DNA of 64,000 bases from Motiliproteus sp041586735 (lineage in GTDB: Bacteria; Pseudomonadota; Gammaproteobacteria; Pseudomonadales; Balneatricaceae). Each line of letters opens with the position of its first letter. The stretch's first letter is position 1. This document shows positions 40,852 to 50,095 of the stretch, piece after piece. The DNA is taken from the NCBI GenBank assembly GCA_041586735.1, contig JBFGZQ010000017.1, positions 1 through 64,000 of the forward strand, written 5' to 3'. The notes under the pieces are model-generated. The model ran no database searches and was not told the origin of the DNA. It was given only the letters and a program-made list of their open reading frames with translations. Made by a program: the position numbers and the translations under genes.

Positions 40852-40880
40852 ATTATTCATATTCGCTGGCCTATTGTCAA
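40852..40880 (-). promoter_or_regulatory. Promoter of rpsT
   Basis: The minus strand has a perfect TTGACA (40875-40880) and AATAAT (40852-40857) with 17-base spacing. This is one of the strongest sigma-70 matches in the window. Confidence 0.85.
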
Positions 40881-40924
40881 CCGATTTTGTATTTTTAGGG
40901 CCGATTCAGGATAAGGAGTGTTAG

Positions 40925-42481
40925 GTGGCGAAGCCGCAGGAGGGAAAAGAGCGTTCGTTGCTGCGTTCCAGTTCGCTGGTCGGGTTGATGACGCTGCTGT
41001 CGCGGGTGATGGGGTTGTTGCGGGATGTCGTTATCGCCCATAGTTTTGGCGCGGGTGCCAGTGCCGATGCGTTCTTTGTGGCGTTTAAGATCCCCAATTT
41101 TTTACGCCGCTTGTTTGCCGAAGGGGCCTTTGCTCAGGCGTTTGTGCCGGTGCTGTCGGAATATCGCACTCAGGGTAGTCTGGCCGAGGTCCGGTTGTTG
41201 ATCGATCGCGTGGCGGGATCGCTAGGGTGGGTGCTCAGTCTCATCACCCTGGTGGCTATGTTGGCCGCACCGCTGTTGGCGATGCTGTTTGCCCCGGGGT
41301 TTTATCTCAATGATACGGTCAAATATCAGCTCACGGTGGAGTTGCTACGACTGACCTTTCCCTATCTGTTGCTGATCTCGCTCACCGCCTTTGCAGGCTC
41401 GATCCTCAATAGTTATGACCGCTTTGCGATTCCGGCCTTTACCCCGGTGCTGCTCAATCTGTCGTTGATCGGCTCGGTGTTCTGGCTGCAGCCGCTGCTG
41501 CAGACGCCGGTGATGGCGCTGGCCTGGGGGGTATTGATTGCCGGTGTGACCCAGTTGTTGCTGCAGTTGCCGTTCCTGGCTCGGGTGCACCTGTTGCCCC
41601 GTCCCAAGGTGGATTTTAACCATCCTGGGGTCAGGAAGATTGTGACGCTGATGATACCCGCGCTGTTTGGGGTGTCGGTGAGTCAGATCAATCTGCTGCT
41701 CGATACCGTGCTGGCGTCGCTGTTGCAAACCGGCAGCGTCTCCTGGCTGTATTTCTCCGATCGGCTGGTGGAGTTGCCGCTGGGGGTGTTTGGGATCGCC
41801 ATCGCCACGGTGATTTTGCCCACGCTGTCACGCAAGCATGCGGAGCAGTCGCCACAGGCGTTCGCCGCGATGCTGGATTGGGCGATGCGGATGGTGTTGT
41901 TGATCGGTGTGCCTGCCGCGCTGGCGTTGTGGTTGTTGGCGGGTCCGCTGTTGGTGACGCTGTTTCAGTATGGCGCGATGACCCCAGAGGATGTCAGGCA
42001 GGCCAGCTACAGCCTGCGGGCCTATAGCCTGGGGTTGCTGGCGTTTATGCTGATCAAGGTGCTGGCGCCGGGGTATTTTTCCCGCCAGGATACCAAGACC
42101 CCGGTTAAAATCGGCATCTGGGCGATGGGCGTGAATATGCTCCTCAATCTGGCGCTGATCGTACCGCTGGCGCATGCGGGGCTGGCCTTGGCGACCTCGC
42201 TATCGGCATTCCTGAATGCCGGTCTGCTGTTGCGGGGATTGCTGCGTGCCGAGGTGATGCGCTGGCAACCGGGCTGGCTGCGCTTCGGACTGCAGCTGGG
42301 TGCTGCTAACCTGGCGCTGGCCTTGCTGCTGGCAGGGTTCGTGCCGGAATTGTCGCAGTGGTTGAGCTGGACGGTCTGGGAGCGGGCGCTGACGATGGGG
42401 CTGAGCTGTGTGTTGGGCGGCGGGGTGTATGTGGCTATCCTGTGGCTGTGTGGGGTGCGGCTGCAGTCGTTGCGCCACTGA
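40925..42481 (+). CDS. murJ: Lipid II flippase MurJ
   Basis: MurJ moves lipid II across the inner membrane for peptidoglycan synthesis. The 518-residue polytopic protein (about 14 helices, MOP superfamily) has the N-terminal S-R-V-M-G-L-L-R-D and FGAGASADAFFVAFKIPNFLRRLFAEGAF blocks with the Arg residues essential in the central cavity. It starts with GTG after AAGGAG. Placed between rpsT and ribF as in Pseudomonas. Confidence 0.97.
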   Translation: MAKPQEGKERSLLRSSSLVGLMTLLSRVMGLLRDVVIAHSFGAGASADAFFVAFKIPNFLRRLFAEGAFAQAFVPVLSEYRTQGSLAEVRLLIDRVAGSLGWVLSLITLVAMLAAPLLAMLFAPGFYLNDTVKYQLTVELLRLTFPYLLLISLTAFAGSILNSYDRFAIPAFTPVLLNLSLIGSVFWLQPLLQTPVMALAWGVLIAGVTQLLLQLPFLARVHLLPRPKVDFNHPGVRKIVTLMIPALFGVSVSQINLLLDTVLASLLQTGSVSWLYFSDRLVELPLGVFGIAIATVILPTLSRKHAEQSPQAFAAMLDWAMRMVLLIGVPAALALWLLAGPLLVTLFQYGAMTPEDVRQASYSLRAYSLGLLAFMLIKVLAPGYFSRQDTKTPVKIGIWAMGVNMLLNLALIVPLAHAGLALATSLSAFLNAGLLLRGLLRAEVMRWQPGWLRFGLQLGAANLALALLLAGFVPELSQWLSWTVWERALTMGLSCVLGGGVYVAILWLCGVRLQSLRH

Positions 42482-42505
42482 TAATCCAGCTAACAACTCC
42501 GGTGG

Positions 42506-42539
42506 GGCGGTATTCGGACCGCCGTAGCTGTTGTATACT
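42506..42539 (+). promoter_or_regulatory. Hairpin and candidate -10 upstream of ribF
   Basis: GGCGGT (42506-42511) pairs with ACCGCC (42518-42523), then TATACT (42534-42539) lies 33 bases before ribF. The -35 region is poor. The hairpin could end murJ transcription and the -10 could restart it for ribF-ileS-lspA-fkpB. Confidence 0.35.
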
Positions 42540-42571
42540 GCCGCGTTCGATTCACGCTTGGTGTTGTAGTC

Positions 42572-43510
42572 ATGGAGTTAATCAGGGGTTTGCACAATCT
42601 TCGCGATCAGCATCGAGGCTGTGTGGCGACCATTGGCAACTTCGATGGCGTGCATCTGGGACATCATCAGGTGTTGGCCCAAGTGAGCGACAAAGCCCGG
42701 ATACTGGGGGTGCCGTCGGTCGCGATCGTGTTTGAACCGCAGCCCCGCGAGTTTTTTGAAGGGTCGCTGGCGCCGCCGCGCCTGACCCGATTTCGGGATA
42801 AGCTGGAACTGATCCGCGATCACGGCATCGATCGGTTGTTTTGCCTGCATTTCAATCAGCGCCTGCGCGCCCTGACCGCCGAGCAATTTATCGATCGCTT
42901 GTTGCTGAGCGGGCTGGCGGTAAACTATTTTGTCGTCGGCGATGATTTCCGCTTTGGTTGCGATCGGCTCGGAGACTTTGCGCTGTTGCAGCGCTATGGT
43001 CGCAGCCATGGCTTTACCGTGGTTAACACCCGTACCCATCTGATCGATGGCGAACGCGTGAGCAGCAGCCGGGTACGCCAGGTATTGGCCGAGCATGATT
43101 TTGCGCTGGCCAGTCGCTTGCTAGGACGCCCCTATCGGGTGACCGGCAAGGTGATTCATGGGCGTAAACTGGGGCGCCAACTGGGGTTGCCGACCGCCAA
43201 TATCTCCTTGCAGCGTAAGCGCCTGGCATTTGATGGCGTGTACGTCGTCGATGCCCTGACCGAGGATGGCCGGCGGCATGCCGGTGTCGCCAATGTCGGC
43301 GTGCGTCCCACGGTGAACGGTGCGGAGCCGCTGCTCGAAGTGCATCTGCTGGATTTTGACGGCGCGCTCTACGGCTCGCGTTTAGTGGTCGAGTTCCTGG
43401 CGCCTATTCGAGCGGAGCAAAAATTCGCGGATCTGCCGGCACTACAGCAACAGATACATAATGATATTCAATTTGCCCGACAGTGGCGTGCAGATCACGC
43501 ACCGCTCTAG
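42572..43510 (+). CDS. ribF: Bifunctional riboflavin kinase/FAD synthetase
   Basis: RibF makes FMN and FAD from riboflavin. The 312-residue product has the nucleotidyltransferase part (V-A-T-I-G-N-F-D-G-V-H-L-G-H near residues 18-31; S-S-S-R-V-R near 165) and the C-terminal kinase part (GRQLGLPTANISL near 206, then YVVDAL). Usual place before ileS. Confidence 0.97.
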   Translation: MELIRGLHNLRDQHRGCVATIGNFDGVHLGHHQVLAQVSDKARILGVPSVAIVFEPQPREFFEGSLAPPRLTRFRDKLELIRDHGIDRLFCLHFNQRLRALTAEQFIDRLLLSGLAVNYFVVGDDFRFGCDRLGDFALLQRYGRSHGFTVVNTRTHLIDGERVSSSRVRQVLAEHDFALASRLLGRPYRVTGKVIHGRKLGRQLGLPTANISLQRKRLAFDGVYVVDALTEDGRRHAGVANVGVRPTVNGAEPLLEVHLLDFDGALYGSRLVVEFLAPIRAEQKFADLPALQQQIHNDIQFARQWRADHAPL

Positions 43511-43541
43511 GCTTAACGTTAGCGACAAGTGAAACTTCACC

Positions 43542-46358
43542 ATGACTGACTATAAACATACACTCAATCTACCCGCGACCGACTTCCCGATGCGTGGCAA
43601 TTTGGCGCAGCGCGAGCCCGAGATGCTGCAGAAGTGGAATGCCATTGGCCTGTACCAGCGGATTCGTGAAGTCAGTCAGGGACGTGAGAAATTTATTCTT
43701 CATGATGGTCCTCCCTACGCCAACGGCGATATTCATATCGGCCATGCGGTTAACAAGATCCTCAAAGATATTATCGTCCGCTCCAAGACCCTGAGCGGTT
43801 TTGATGCCCCCTATGTTCCCGGTTGGGATTGTCATGGGTTGCCGATCGAACACAAGGTCGAAACCAAGATCGGTAAAGCGGGCAGCAAAAAGACCTTCAA
43901 GGAGTTCCGCCAGGAGTGCCGCAGTTACGCGCTGAAACAGGTCGAGGGGCAGAAAAAAGATTTTATCCGTCTGGGGGTGCTGGGGCAGTGGGATAAGCCC
44001 TACCTGACCATGAATTTCGACACCGAAGCCAATATTATCCGCGCGCTAGGCAAGATCGTCGCCAACGGCCATCTGGTGAAAGGTTATAAGCCGGTGTACT
44101 GGAGTGTGGTCGGGGCCTCGGCCTTGGCGGAGGCTGAAGTCGAATACCAGGACAAGGTCTCTACCGCGATCGACGTACGCTTTGCGCCGGTCGATGAAAC
44201 CGATTTCCTGGATGCCTTCGAGGAGTTGAGCGGTGAGGGTCCGGTCAGCGCGGTGATCTGGACCACTACCCCCTGGACCTTGCCGGCCAACCAGGCGGTA
44301 TCGCTGCATGCCGAGCTTGATTATGTGTTGGTGCAGGCCGATCTGGGTGCCGGTAAGGAGCGGATCCTGCTGGCCGAGGCGCTGGTCGAGACGGCGATGC
44401 AACGCTATGGCGTCGAAGATTATCGCAGCGTGGGTCGCTGTAAAGGCCAGGCGCTGGAGCATAAGTTGCTACAGCACCCGTTCTACGACAAGCAGGTGCC
44501 GGTCATTCTGGGTGAGCATGTGACCACCGACGCCGGTACCGGTGCCGTGCATACCGCGCCCGACCATGGCGTCGAGGATTTCATGGTCGGACAGAAATAT
44601 GCGATCGAGACCCTCAATCTCGTCGATGGCCACGGCATCTATGTCTCGGCAGCCGGACGCTTTGCCGGTCAGCATGTCTACAAGGTCGATGACGAGATCG
44701 TCGCGTTGCTGCGCGAAGAGGGGCGGCTGATCAAAGCGGTCAAGTTCGAGCACAGTTATGCGCATTGCTGGCGCACCAAGACACCGCTGATCTATCGCGC
44801 CACGCCACAGTGGTTTATCAGCATGGATGAGCAGGGCCTCAAGACCAAAGCGCTGGAGGCGATCAAAGGGGTGCAGTGGTTCCCGAGCTGGGGCCAGAAT
44901 CGCATCGAATCGATGCTGGAGCAGAGCCCGGACTGGTGTGTGTCGCGACAGCGCACCTGGGGCGTGCCCATCACCCTGTTTATCAACAAAGAGACCCAGC
45001 AGTTGCATCCCGATACCGCGCGCTTGATCGAAGCGGTCGCCCAGCGAGTCGAGAAGGGCGGCATCGATGCCTGGTTTGAGATGGAGCCCAGCGAGCTGCT
45101 CGGCGATGAGGCCGACCAGTACGCCAAGGTCAATGACACCCTGGATGTGTGGTTCGATTCGGGGGTTACCCATTTCTCGGTGCTCGATCAGCGTGACGAG
45201 CTACAGTTTCCGGCGGATCTGTACCTGGAGGGTTCCGACCAGCACCGCGGCTGGTTTCAGTCCTCGCTGAAGACCTCGATCGCCATTCGTGGCGTCGCTC
45301 CCTATAAGCAGGTGTTGACCCACGGCTTCACCGTCGATCAAAACGGCCGCAAGATGTCCAAGTCGGTCGGCAACGTGGTAGCTCCGCAGCAGGTGATGAG
45401 TAAGTACGGTGCCGATGTGCTGCGCCTGTGGGTGGCCTCGACCGACTTTAGCGGTGAGATGGCGGTGTCCGATGAGATCCTCAATCGCACCTCGGACGCC
45501 TACCGGCGTATCCGCAACACCTCGCGCTTTCTGCTGTCCAATCTGAGCGGCTTCGATCCGGCGGAGCACCTGGTTGCTGCCGATGAGATGTTGGCGCTGG
45601 ATCGTTGGGTGGTGGATCGTGCCGCCCAGCTGCAGACAGAGATTATCAGTGCCTACAACAGCTACCAGTTCCATGCTGTGTATCAGAAGGTGCACCATTT
45701 CTGCGCCTTGGATCTGGGCGGTTTCTATCTCGATATCATCAAGGATCGGCAGTACACCACCCAGCCCGATTCCCTGGCGCGGCGCTCCTGCCAGACCGCG
45801 CTCTACCATGTGGCCGAAGCCCTGGCGCGCTGGATCGCGCCGATCACCAGCTTTACCGCCGATGAGATCTGGCAGAGTCTGCCCGGTGAACGCGGTGATT
45901 CTATCCATCTTGAAACCTGGTATCAGGGGCTGTTTGAGTTGGCGGAGGATGACGCCTTCGGCCGTGCGTTCTGGCAGCAGGTGGTCGACGTCAAGACTGC
46001 GGTCAATAAAGAGCTAGAGAATCAGCGCAAGCAGGGTGGGGTTAAATCCGGCCTGGCGACCGACGTGACCCTGTTCTGTGATGCTGACCTGAAAACGCTG
46101 TTGGAGCGCTTGGGTGATGAGCTGCGCTTTGTGTTGATCACCTCGGGGGCGCAGCTGGATCTGTTAGCCCATGCCGGTGATGCGGTTGCGACCGAGCTGG
46201 CGACGCTGAAACTGCGGGTCCGGGTGAGCGAGCATGGCAAATGCACCCGCTGTTGGCACCTGCGCGAGGATGTCGGCACGCATGTCGAGCACCCTGAGCT
46301 CTGTGGCCGTTGCGTCGATAACGTCGCCGGTGTCGGAGAGCGGCGCGCGTACGCCTAA
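43542..46358 (+). CDS. ileS: Isoleucyl-tRNA synthetase
   Basis: IleRS (938 residues, the E. coli length) charges tRNA-Ile and edits valine. The class I motifs are present: PYANGDIHIGHA near residue 57 and K-M-S-K-S near 603-607. The CP1 editing domain lies between (TTTPWTLPANQAV). A C-terminal zinc site C-T-R-C...C-G-R-C lies near residues 900-925, as in the bacterial (not the mupirocin-resistant eukaryote-like) type. lspA follows after 5 bases. Confidence 0.98.
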   Translation: MTDYKHTLNLPATDFPMRGNLAQREPEMLQKWNAIGLYQRIREVSQGREKFILHDGPPYANGDIHIGHAVNKILKDIIVRSKTLSGFDAPYVPGWDCHGLPIEHKVETKIGKAGSKKTFKEFRQECRSYALKQVEGQKKDFIRLGVLGQWDKPYLTMNFDTEANIIRALGKIVANGHLVKGYKPVYWSVVGASALAEAEVEYQDKVSTAIDVRFAPVDETDFLDAFEELSGEGPVSAVIWTTTPWTLPANQAVSLHAELDYVLVQADLGAGKERILLAEALVETAMQRYGVEDYRSVGRCKGQALEHKLLQHPFYDKQVPVILGEHVTTDAGTGAVHTAPDHGVEDFMVGQKYAIETLNLVDGHGIYVSAAGRFAGQHVYKVDDEIVALLREEGRLIKAVKFEHSYAHCWRTKTPLIYRATPQWFISMDEQGLKTKALEAIKGVQWFPSWGQNRIESMLEQSPDWCVSRQRTWGVPITLFINKETQQLHPDTARLIEAVAQRVEKGGIDAWFEMEPSELLGDEADQYAKVNDTLDVWFDSGVTHFSVLDQRDELQFPADLYLEGSDQHRGWFQSSLKTSIAIRGVAPYKQVLTHGFTVDQNGRKMSKSVGNVVAPQQVMSKYGADVLRLWVASTDFSGEMAVSDEILNRTSDAYRRIRNTSRFLLSNLSGFDPAEHLVAADEMLALDRWVVDRAAQLQTEIISAYNSYQFHAVYQKVHHFCALDLGGFYLDIIKDRQYTTQPDSLARRSCQTALYHVAEALARWIAPITSFTADEIWQSLPGERGDSIHLETWYQGLFELAEDDAFGRAFWQQVVDVKTAVNKELENQRKQGGVKSGLATDVTLFCDADLKTLLERLGDELRFVLITSGAQLDLLAHAGDAVATELATLKLRVRVSEHGKCTRCWHLREDVGTHVEHPELCGRCVDNVAGVGERRAYA

Positions 46359-46363
46359 TCCGG

Positions 46364-46861
46364 ATGCTAAGACTCAAATTGAAGCACACGGGTTTGGCGT
46401 GGTTATGGCTGGCGCTGTTGGTGTTGATCCTCGATCAGCTCAGTAAACAGTTGGCGCTGGCGTGGCTGGAGTATGCGCAGCCGATCGCGCTGCTACCGGT
46501 GTTTGACCTCACCCTGGTATACAACAAGGGGGCGGCCTTTAGCTTTCTGGCGGGCCAGGATGGCTGGCAGCGCTGGTTCTTTAGTCTGATCGCCGTGGCT
46601 GTGGCGGGCTATCTGCTGTACTGGCTGAGCAAAATATCCCGCTCCGAGCGCTTGCTCAGTATCGCCCTGGTGCTGATCCTGGGCGGTGCCATCGGTAATC
46701 TGATCGATCGGCTGCTGCTCGGGCATGTGGTCGATTTTATCTCCCTGCATTGGCAGCGCCACTATTACCCGGCGTTCAATATCGCCGATGCGGCGATCAC
46801 CCTGGGTGCGCTGTTGCTGCTGTGGGAAAGTGTGGTCGCTGGCCGTAAGGCTGCAGCGTAA
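46364..46861 (+). CDS. lspA: Lipoprotein signal peptidase (signal peptidase II)
   Basis: LspA cleaves prolipoproteins before the lipidated Cys. The 165-residue four-helix protein has the catalytic aspartates at Asp124 (HVVDF) and Asp142 (NIADAAI), plus V-Y-N-K-G-A-A-F-S near residues 52-60. It is 5 bases downstream of ileS and shares its operon. BamD, one of its likely substrates, is encoded further on. Confidence 0.98.
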   Translation: MLRLKLKHTGLAWLWLALLVLILDQLSKQLALAWLEYAQPIALLPVFDLTLVYNKGAAFSFLAGQDGWQRWFFSLIAVAVAGYLLYWLSKISRSERLLSIALVLILGGAIGNLIDRLLLGHVVDFISLHWQRHYYPAFNIADAAITLGALLLLWESVVAGRKAAA

Positions 46862-46895
46862 ATAATCCAACTAGGCGATTGCCTTAGGAGTCCTT

Positions 46896-47333
46896 GTGAC
46901 AAACGTATTGGTAGGTCCGGGTGCGCGCGTGAGCCTGCATTTTAGCATCGAGTTGGAAAGCGGCGAACTGGTCGATACGACCCGCGATAAGTCACCGGCG
47001 ACCTTTGAATATGGCGACGGCAACTTGCTGCCCGGGTTCGAGCAGGCGCTGCTGGGTCTGGCTGCGGGTGATAAGACCCGGGTGCGCATCGCCCCAGAGC
47101 AGGGATTTGGCATGCGTAATCCTAGCAACCTGCAGCGTTACCCGGTCAGCGATTTTAAGGATATGGCGCTGGAGCCGGGGCTGATGATCAGCTTTGCTGA
47201 TCCTTCGCAGACGGGGTTGCCCGGTATCGTCGAGTCGATCGACGGCGATCGGGTCACGATCGATTTCAATCACCCGCTGGCGGGTAAAATGCTCTACTTT
47301 GATGTTGAAATTACTGCCGTCGAGCTGATATAA
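46896..47333 (+). CDS. fkpB: FKBP-type peptidyl-prolyl isomerase (FkpB/SlpA)
   Basis: A 145-residue FKBP with an inserted chaperone flap, matching FkpB/SlpA. It has V-S-L-H-F-S-I-E-L-E-S-G-E-L-V-D, L-L-P-G-F-E-Q-A-L-L-G-L, P-E-Q-G-F-G and F-N-H-P-L-A-G-K. It starts with GTG after TAGGAG. In most Gammaproteobacteria ispH follows directly; here it does not, and the pilin cluster comes next. Confidence 0.95.
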   Translation: MTNVLVGPGARVSLHFSIELESGELVDTTRDKSPATFEYGDGNLLPGFEQALLGLAAGDKTRVRIAPEQGFGMRNPSNLQRYPVSDFKDMALEPGLMISFADPSQTGLPGIVESIDGDRVTIDFNHPLAGKMLYFDVEITAVELI

Positions 47334-47510
47334 ATCACCGTGGCTTGATCTCGATCATTGTTTGAATTGGATCTCATCCCTCTTCTCGGATGTCTTGAAC
47401 TAGTCTTCTGCTGTAAGCTAATCGAACTGTTAGTGGCGGGCCTGTAGGCGCACTGCAGTATATTGGGATTAGGATTATCCACGAGGGCGTCCAGTAGTCG
47501 GGATTTAAGG

Positions 47511-48047
47511 ATGAGTGAGTATAACCATCGACAGCAATACTCAGCGCTGCTTTCTGCAGTCCGCAAGCGCGCCGCCGGTCAAGCCGGCCTCAAGCGCTAC
47601 CACGGCGTTACGCTGATAGAGCTGCTTATCGTTCTCGCCATCGTCGCGATATTGCTGATGGTGGCCTCCCCCAATTACGACGCGATTATCTCCGGCAGCA
47701 AGGTAGATGAAACCCGACTGGGCCTGGCCACCAGCCTGGCGCTGGCGCGCACCGAAGCGATCAAGCGCGGTGAGAGCATTAGAGTTTGCCGCGGCACGCT
47801 AGGAGATTGCAGCGGTACAAGCTGGAACAGCGGTTGGGAAGTACTGCGGCCTAATAATGAAGTGCTGCAAGTCGTGCAGCAGGATAGTGGCGATGCCTCT
47901 GTCAGTTACCCTTGTGGTAGCTCGATTGCGTATCTCAATAGCGGCGCTCGCAGCACAATGGGCGGGGAATGTGTTTTTACCATTTCAAAAAATGGTACCG
48001 CAAAAACGCTTAGCATTAACGCCACCGGCCGAGTGCGGATGAATTGA
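47511..48047 (+). CDS. GspH/FimT-type minor pilin (FimU-like)
   Basis: A 178-residue type IV prepilin. After a basic leader the prepilin peptidase site reads Y-H-G/V-T-L-I-E-L-L-I-V-L-A-I with Glu at +5, then a single hydrophobic helix and L-A-L-A-R-T-E-A-I-K-R-G, the hallmark of the GspH/FimT family. Four Cys occur in the globular part. It opens the minor pilin operon and corresponds by position to FimU of P. aeruginosa, part of the pilus-tip priming complex. The leader is long; ATG 47511 is the best of several starts. Confidence 0.85.
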   Translation: MSEYNHRQQYSALLSAVRKRAAGQAGLKRYHGVTLIELLIVLAIVAILLMVASPNYDAIISGSKVDETRLGLATSLALARTEAIKRGESIRVCRGTLGDCSGTSWNSGWEVLRPNNEVLQVVQQDSGDASVSYPCGSSIAYLNSGARSTMGGECVFTISKNGTAKTLSINATGRVRMN

Positions 48048-48057
48048 GTACCCCGCG

Positions 48058-48564
48058 ATGAGCACCGCAGCCGAGACCCCAAACAGCATGCCTGGCAACG
48101 AGCAGGGCTTCACCCTGGTCGAGATTCTGGTCGCGGTGCTGATCCTCTCGCTGGGGGTGGTTGGGTTGATTGGCATGGAAAGCCTGGCGCTGAAGAGTAA
48201 CCTCAGCGCCTACCATCGCAGCCAGGCCACGCTGCTGGCGTATGAGCTGGCGGATAAGATGCGGAGTAACCCTGCCGGCGTAGCGGGCAATGAGTATATA
48301 GCGGCTTTTCCGAATGGCGCGTCGCATGCGGTGGCCTGTGTCAGTTACTCGGGGGCCGTGTCCGGCAGCGGTTGTAGCCCTCAACAGCTCGCCGAGCGCG
48401 ATATCTATGAGTGGACCAGCAGCATTACCGGTATTCTACCGGGTGGGGTGGGGGCGTTGACCGCCTCAGCGGGAATACAAACGATTGCCATCCGCTGGGA
48501 TGATAATCGTGATGGTGTTGTTGATCCGGTTAATGAGTCATTTGTGTTTAGTTTCGGATTATAA
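48058..48564 (+). CDS. pilV: Type IV pilus minor pilin PilV
   Basis: A 168-residue prepilin with the processing site N-E-Q-G/F-T-L-V-E-I-L-V-A-V-L-I-L-S-L-G-V-V-G, then the PilV-type A-Y-E-L-A-D-K-M-R-S-N-P near residue 65. PilV joins FimU, PilW, PilX and PilY1 in the complex that primes pilus assembly. It lies 10 bases after the FimU-like gene and 2 before pilW. Confidence 0.92.
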   Translation: MSTAAETPNSMPGNEQGFTLVEILVAVLILSLGVVGLIGMESLALKSNLSAYHRSQATLLAYELADKMRSNPAGVAGNEYIAAFPNGASHAVACVSYSGAVSGSGCSPQQLAERDIYEWTSSITGILPGGVGALTASAGIQTIAIRWDDNRDGVVDPVNESFVFSFGL

Positions 48565-48566
48565 CC

Positions 48567-49568
48567 ATGTCTAGTGTTCGCCCGACATCAGCCTTGAACC
48601 AAGCCGGCTTCTCCATGGTGGAGTTAATGGTGGCGTTGGTGCTGGGCTTGTTTGTGACCACCGCCGTGTTGCAGACCTTTCTCGGTGCCAAGAAGGCCTA
48701 CGAGTTCCAGCAGGAGTTCTCGCGGATTCAGGAGAACGGTCGGTTTGCGATGGAGTTTTTATCCCGCGATATTCGTCAGGCCGACTACTGGGGCTGTTTA
48801 AGCGACAGTTCCAGCATCGTTGCCAATGTCAGTAGCGCCGTCGATTCGGGCGTCGAAGGCTTTGACGCGATACCAGCGTCTAGCTCAGGGTATGCGCCGG
48901 TATTAGGGCCGTTGGCCGATGGTTTTTTGATGCGAAGAATCAACCAGACCGGCGTTAAAGTTGAAAAAATCGTAGGGGCAAATGTCCACCTAGATAAGAC
49001 TACCCCCTTTGCACAGGGCGATACCCTGATCGCTTCAGATTGCAGTATCGGGGCAAGCTTTATCATCTCTGCCAAGGTTAATCCATCCGATAAGGTGATT
49101 AAGCATGGCTTGCCGCCTAGTGGAGGCGGCGCCGGTATGTCGCCCCTGGGGATTCCCAATGTCAGTGGTTATGATGTCTATACTGCGGTCTCGACGCGCT
49201 ACTGGTTACGCCTGGGTGTCAGTGGTGAACCGACGCTGGTCCGGGGCACCGCCACCGATGCCTGGGATAGCGGCGGTGTTGAGTTAGTTGAGGGGGTGGA
49301 GAACTTCCAGATTCTGTATGGCGTCGACGTGCCGCCTAAAACGGGCACCCCTAACTATTTTGTAGCGGCCGACCAGGTCAGTGCGGCGAGCACCTCGATG
49401 GATGATGTCGTCAGCGTGCAGATCCACTTGCTGCTCAGAAGTCTGAGGGACAATATGCTCGATGAACCCCAGGCGCTCGAATATTACGGCCTCTCACGGA
49501 TCGCTAACGATCGGCGGATTCGTAAGGCTTTCACCACCACCTTGGCGTTGAGAAACAGGTTGAATTAA
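48567..49568 (+). CDS. pilW: Type IV pilus minor pilin PilW
   Basis: A 333-residue prepilin. Processing site Q-A-G/F-S-M-V-E-L-M-V-A-L-V-L-G, followed by the PilW blocks F-S-R-I-Q-E-N-G-R-F-A-M and F-L-S-R-D-I-R-Q-A-D-Y-W-G-C. PilW is the large bridging minor pilin. Its TAA overlaps the pilX ATG by one base. Confidence 0.93.
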   Translation: MSSVRPTSALNQAGFSMVELMVALVLGLFVTTAVLQTFLGAKKAYEFQQEFSRIQENGRFAMEFLSRDIRQADYWGCLSDSSSIVANVSSAVDSGVEGFDAIPASSSGYAPVLGPLADGFLMRRINQTGVKVEKIVGANVHLDKTTPFAQGDTLIASDCSIGASFIISAKVNPSDKVIKHGLPPSGGGAGMSPLGIPNVSGYDVYTAVSTRYWLRLGVSGEPTLVRGTATDAWDSGGVELVEGVENFQILYGVDVPPKTGTPNYFVAADQVSAASTSMDDVVSVQIHLLLRSLRDNMLDEPQALEYYGLSRIANDRRIRKAFTTTLALRNRLN

Positions 49569-50071
49569 TGGCTCTAGATGCGCAACCCCATCGTCAGCGG
49601 GGGATCACCCTGATCATCTGCATGATCGTGTTGCTGGTGGTCACGCTGATGGGGCTCAGCAGTATTCGCGATACCTCGATGGAGGAGCGGATGGCGGGTA
49701 ACCTGCGCAACCGCACCCTGGCGTTTCAGGCGGCGGAGTCGGCGCTGCGCGAGGCGGAGGCCTTGGTAGATGGGCCCGTGCTGAGTTTCAATGGCAGTAA
49801 TGGCTTGTATCAGCCGTTGCCGGCGATCTGGGGCACGCATGCCGCGTCCTGGGGGATCCCGTCAGCGGTACGCACCTTCAGCGGCAACCTAGCCGGCGTG
49901 GCTGCGCAACCGGTGTATATCATCGAAGAGCTCGGTGCTGGCGCGCCTCCGAGCAGTGCCGCTGCCGGGCAGGTACAGGCGAGCAGCGGGACGTTGTTTA
50001 GAATTACCACACGGGCGGTGGGCAGTACCGGCACCGCGGTGGTGATCTTGCAGTCGGTGTTTAAAAATTAA
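49568..50071 (+). CDS. pilX: Type IV pilus minor pilin PilX
   Basis: A 167-residue protein whose N-terminal segment R-G-I-T-L-I-I-C-M-I-V-L-L-V resembles a prepilin but lacks Glu at position 5 (Ile-Thr-Leu-Ile-Ile), as usual for PilX/GspK-like tip pilins. The following M-E-E-R-M-A-G-N-L-R-N-R-x-x-A-F-Q-A-A-E-S-A-L is the clear PilX signature. Translation is probably coupled to pilW. Confidence 0.92.
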   Translation: MALDAQPHRQRGITLIICMIVLLVVTLMGLSSIRDTSMEERMAGNLRNRTLAFQAAESALREAEALVDGPVLSFNGSNGLYQPLPAIWGTHAASWGIPSAVRTFSGNLAGVAAQPVYIIEELGAGAPPSSAAAGQVQASSGTLFRITTRAVGSTGTAVVILQSVFKN

Positions 50072-50095
50072 CGAGCTGCGGCTCAAGGGGGAGAT

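Noticed and set aside
44469..45173. A 234-codon open frame antisense to ileS
   Set aside because: Shadow of a certain gene; no motif and no start signals.
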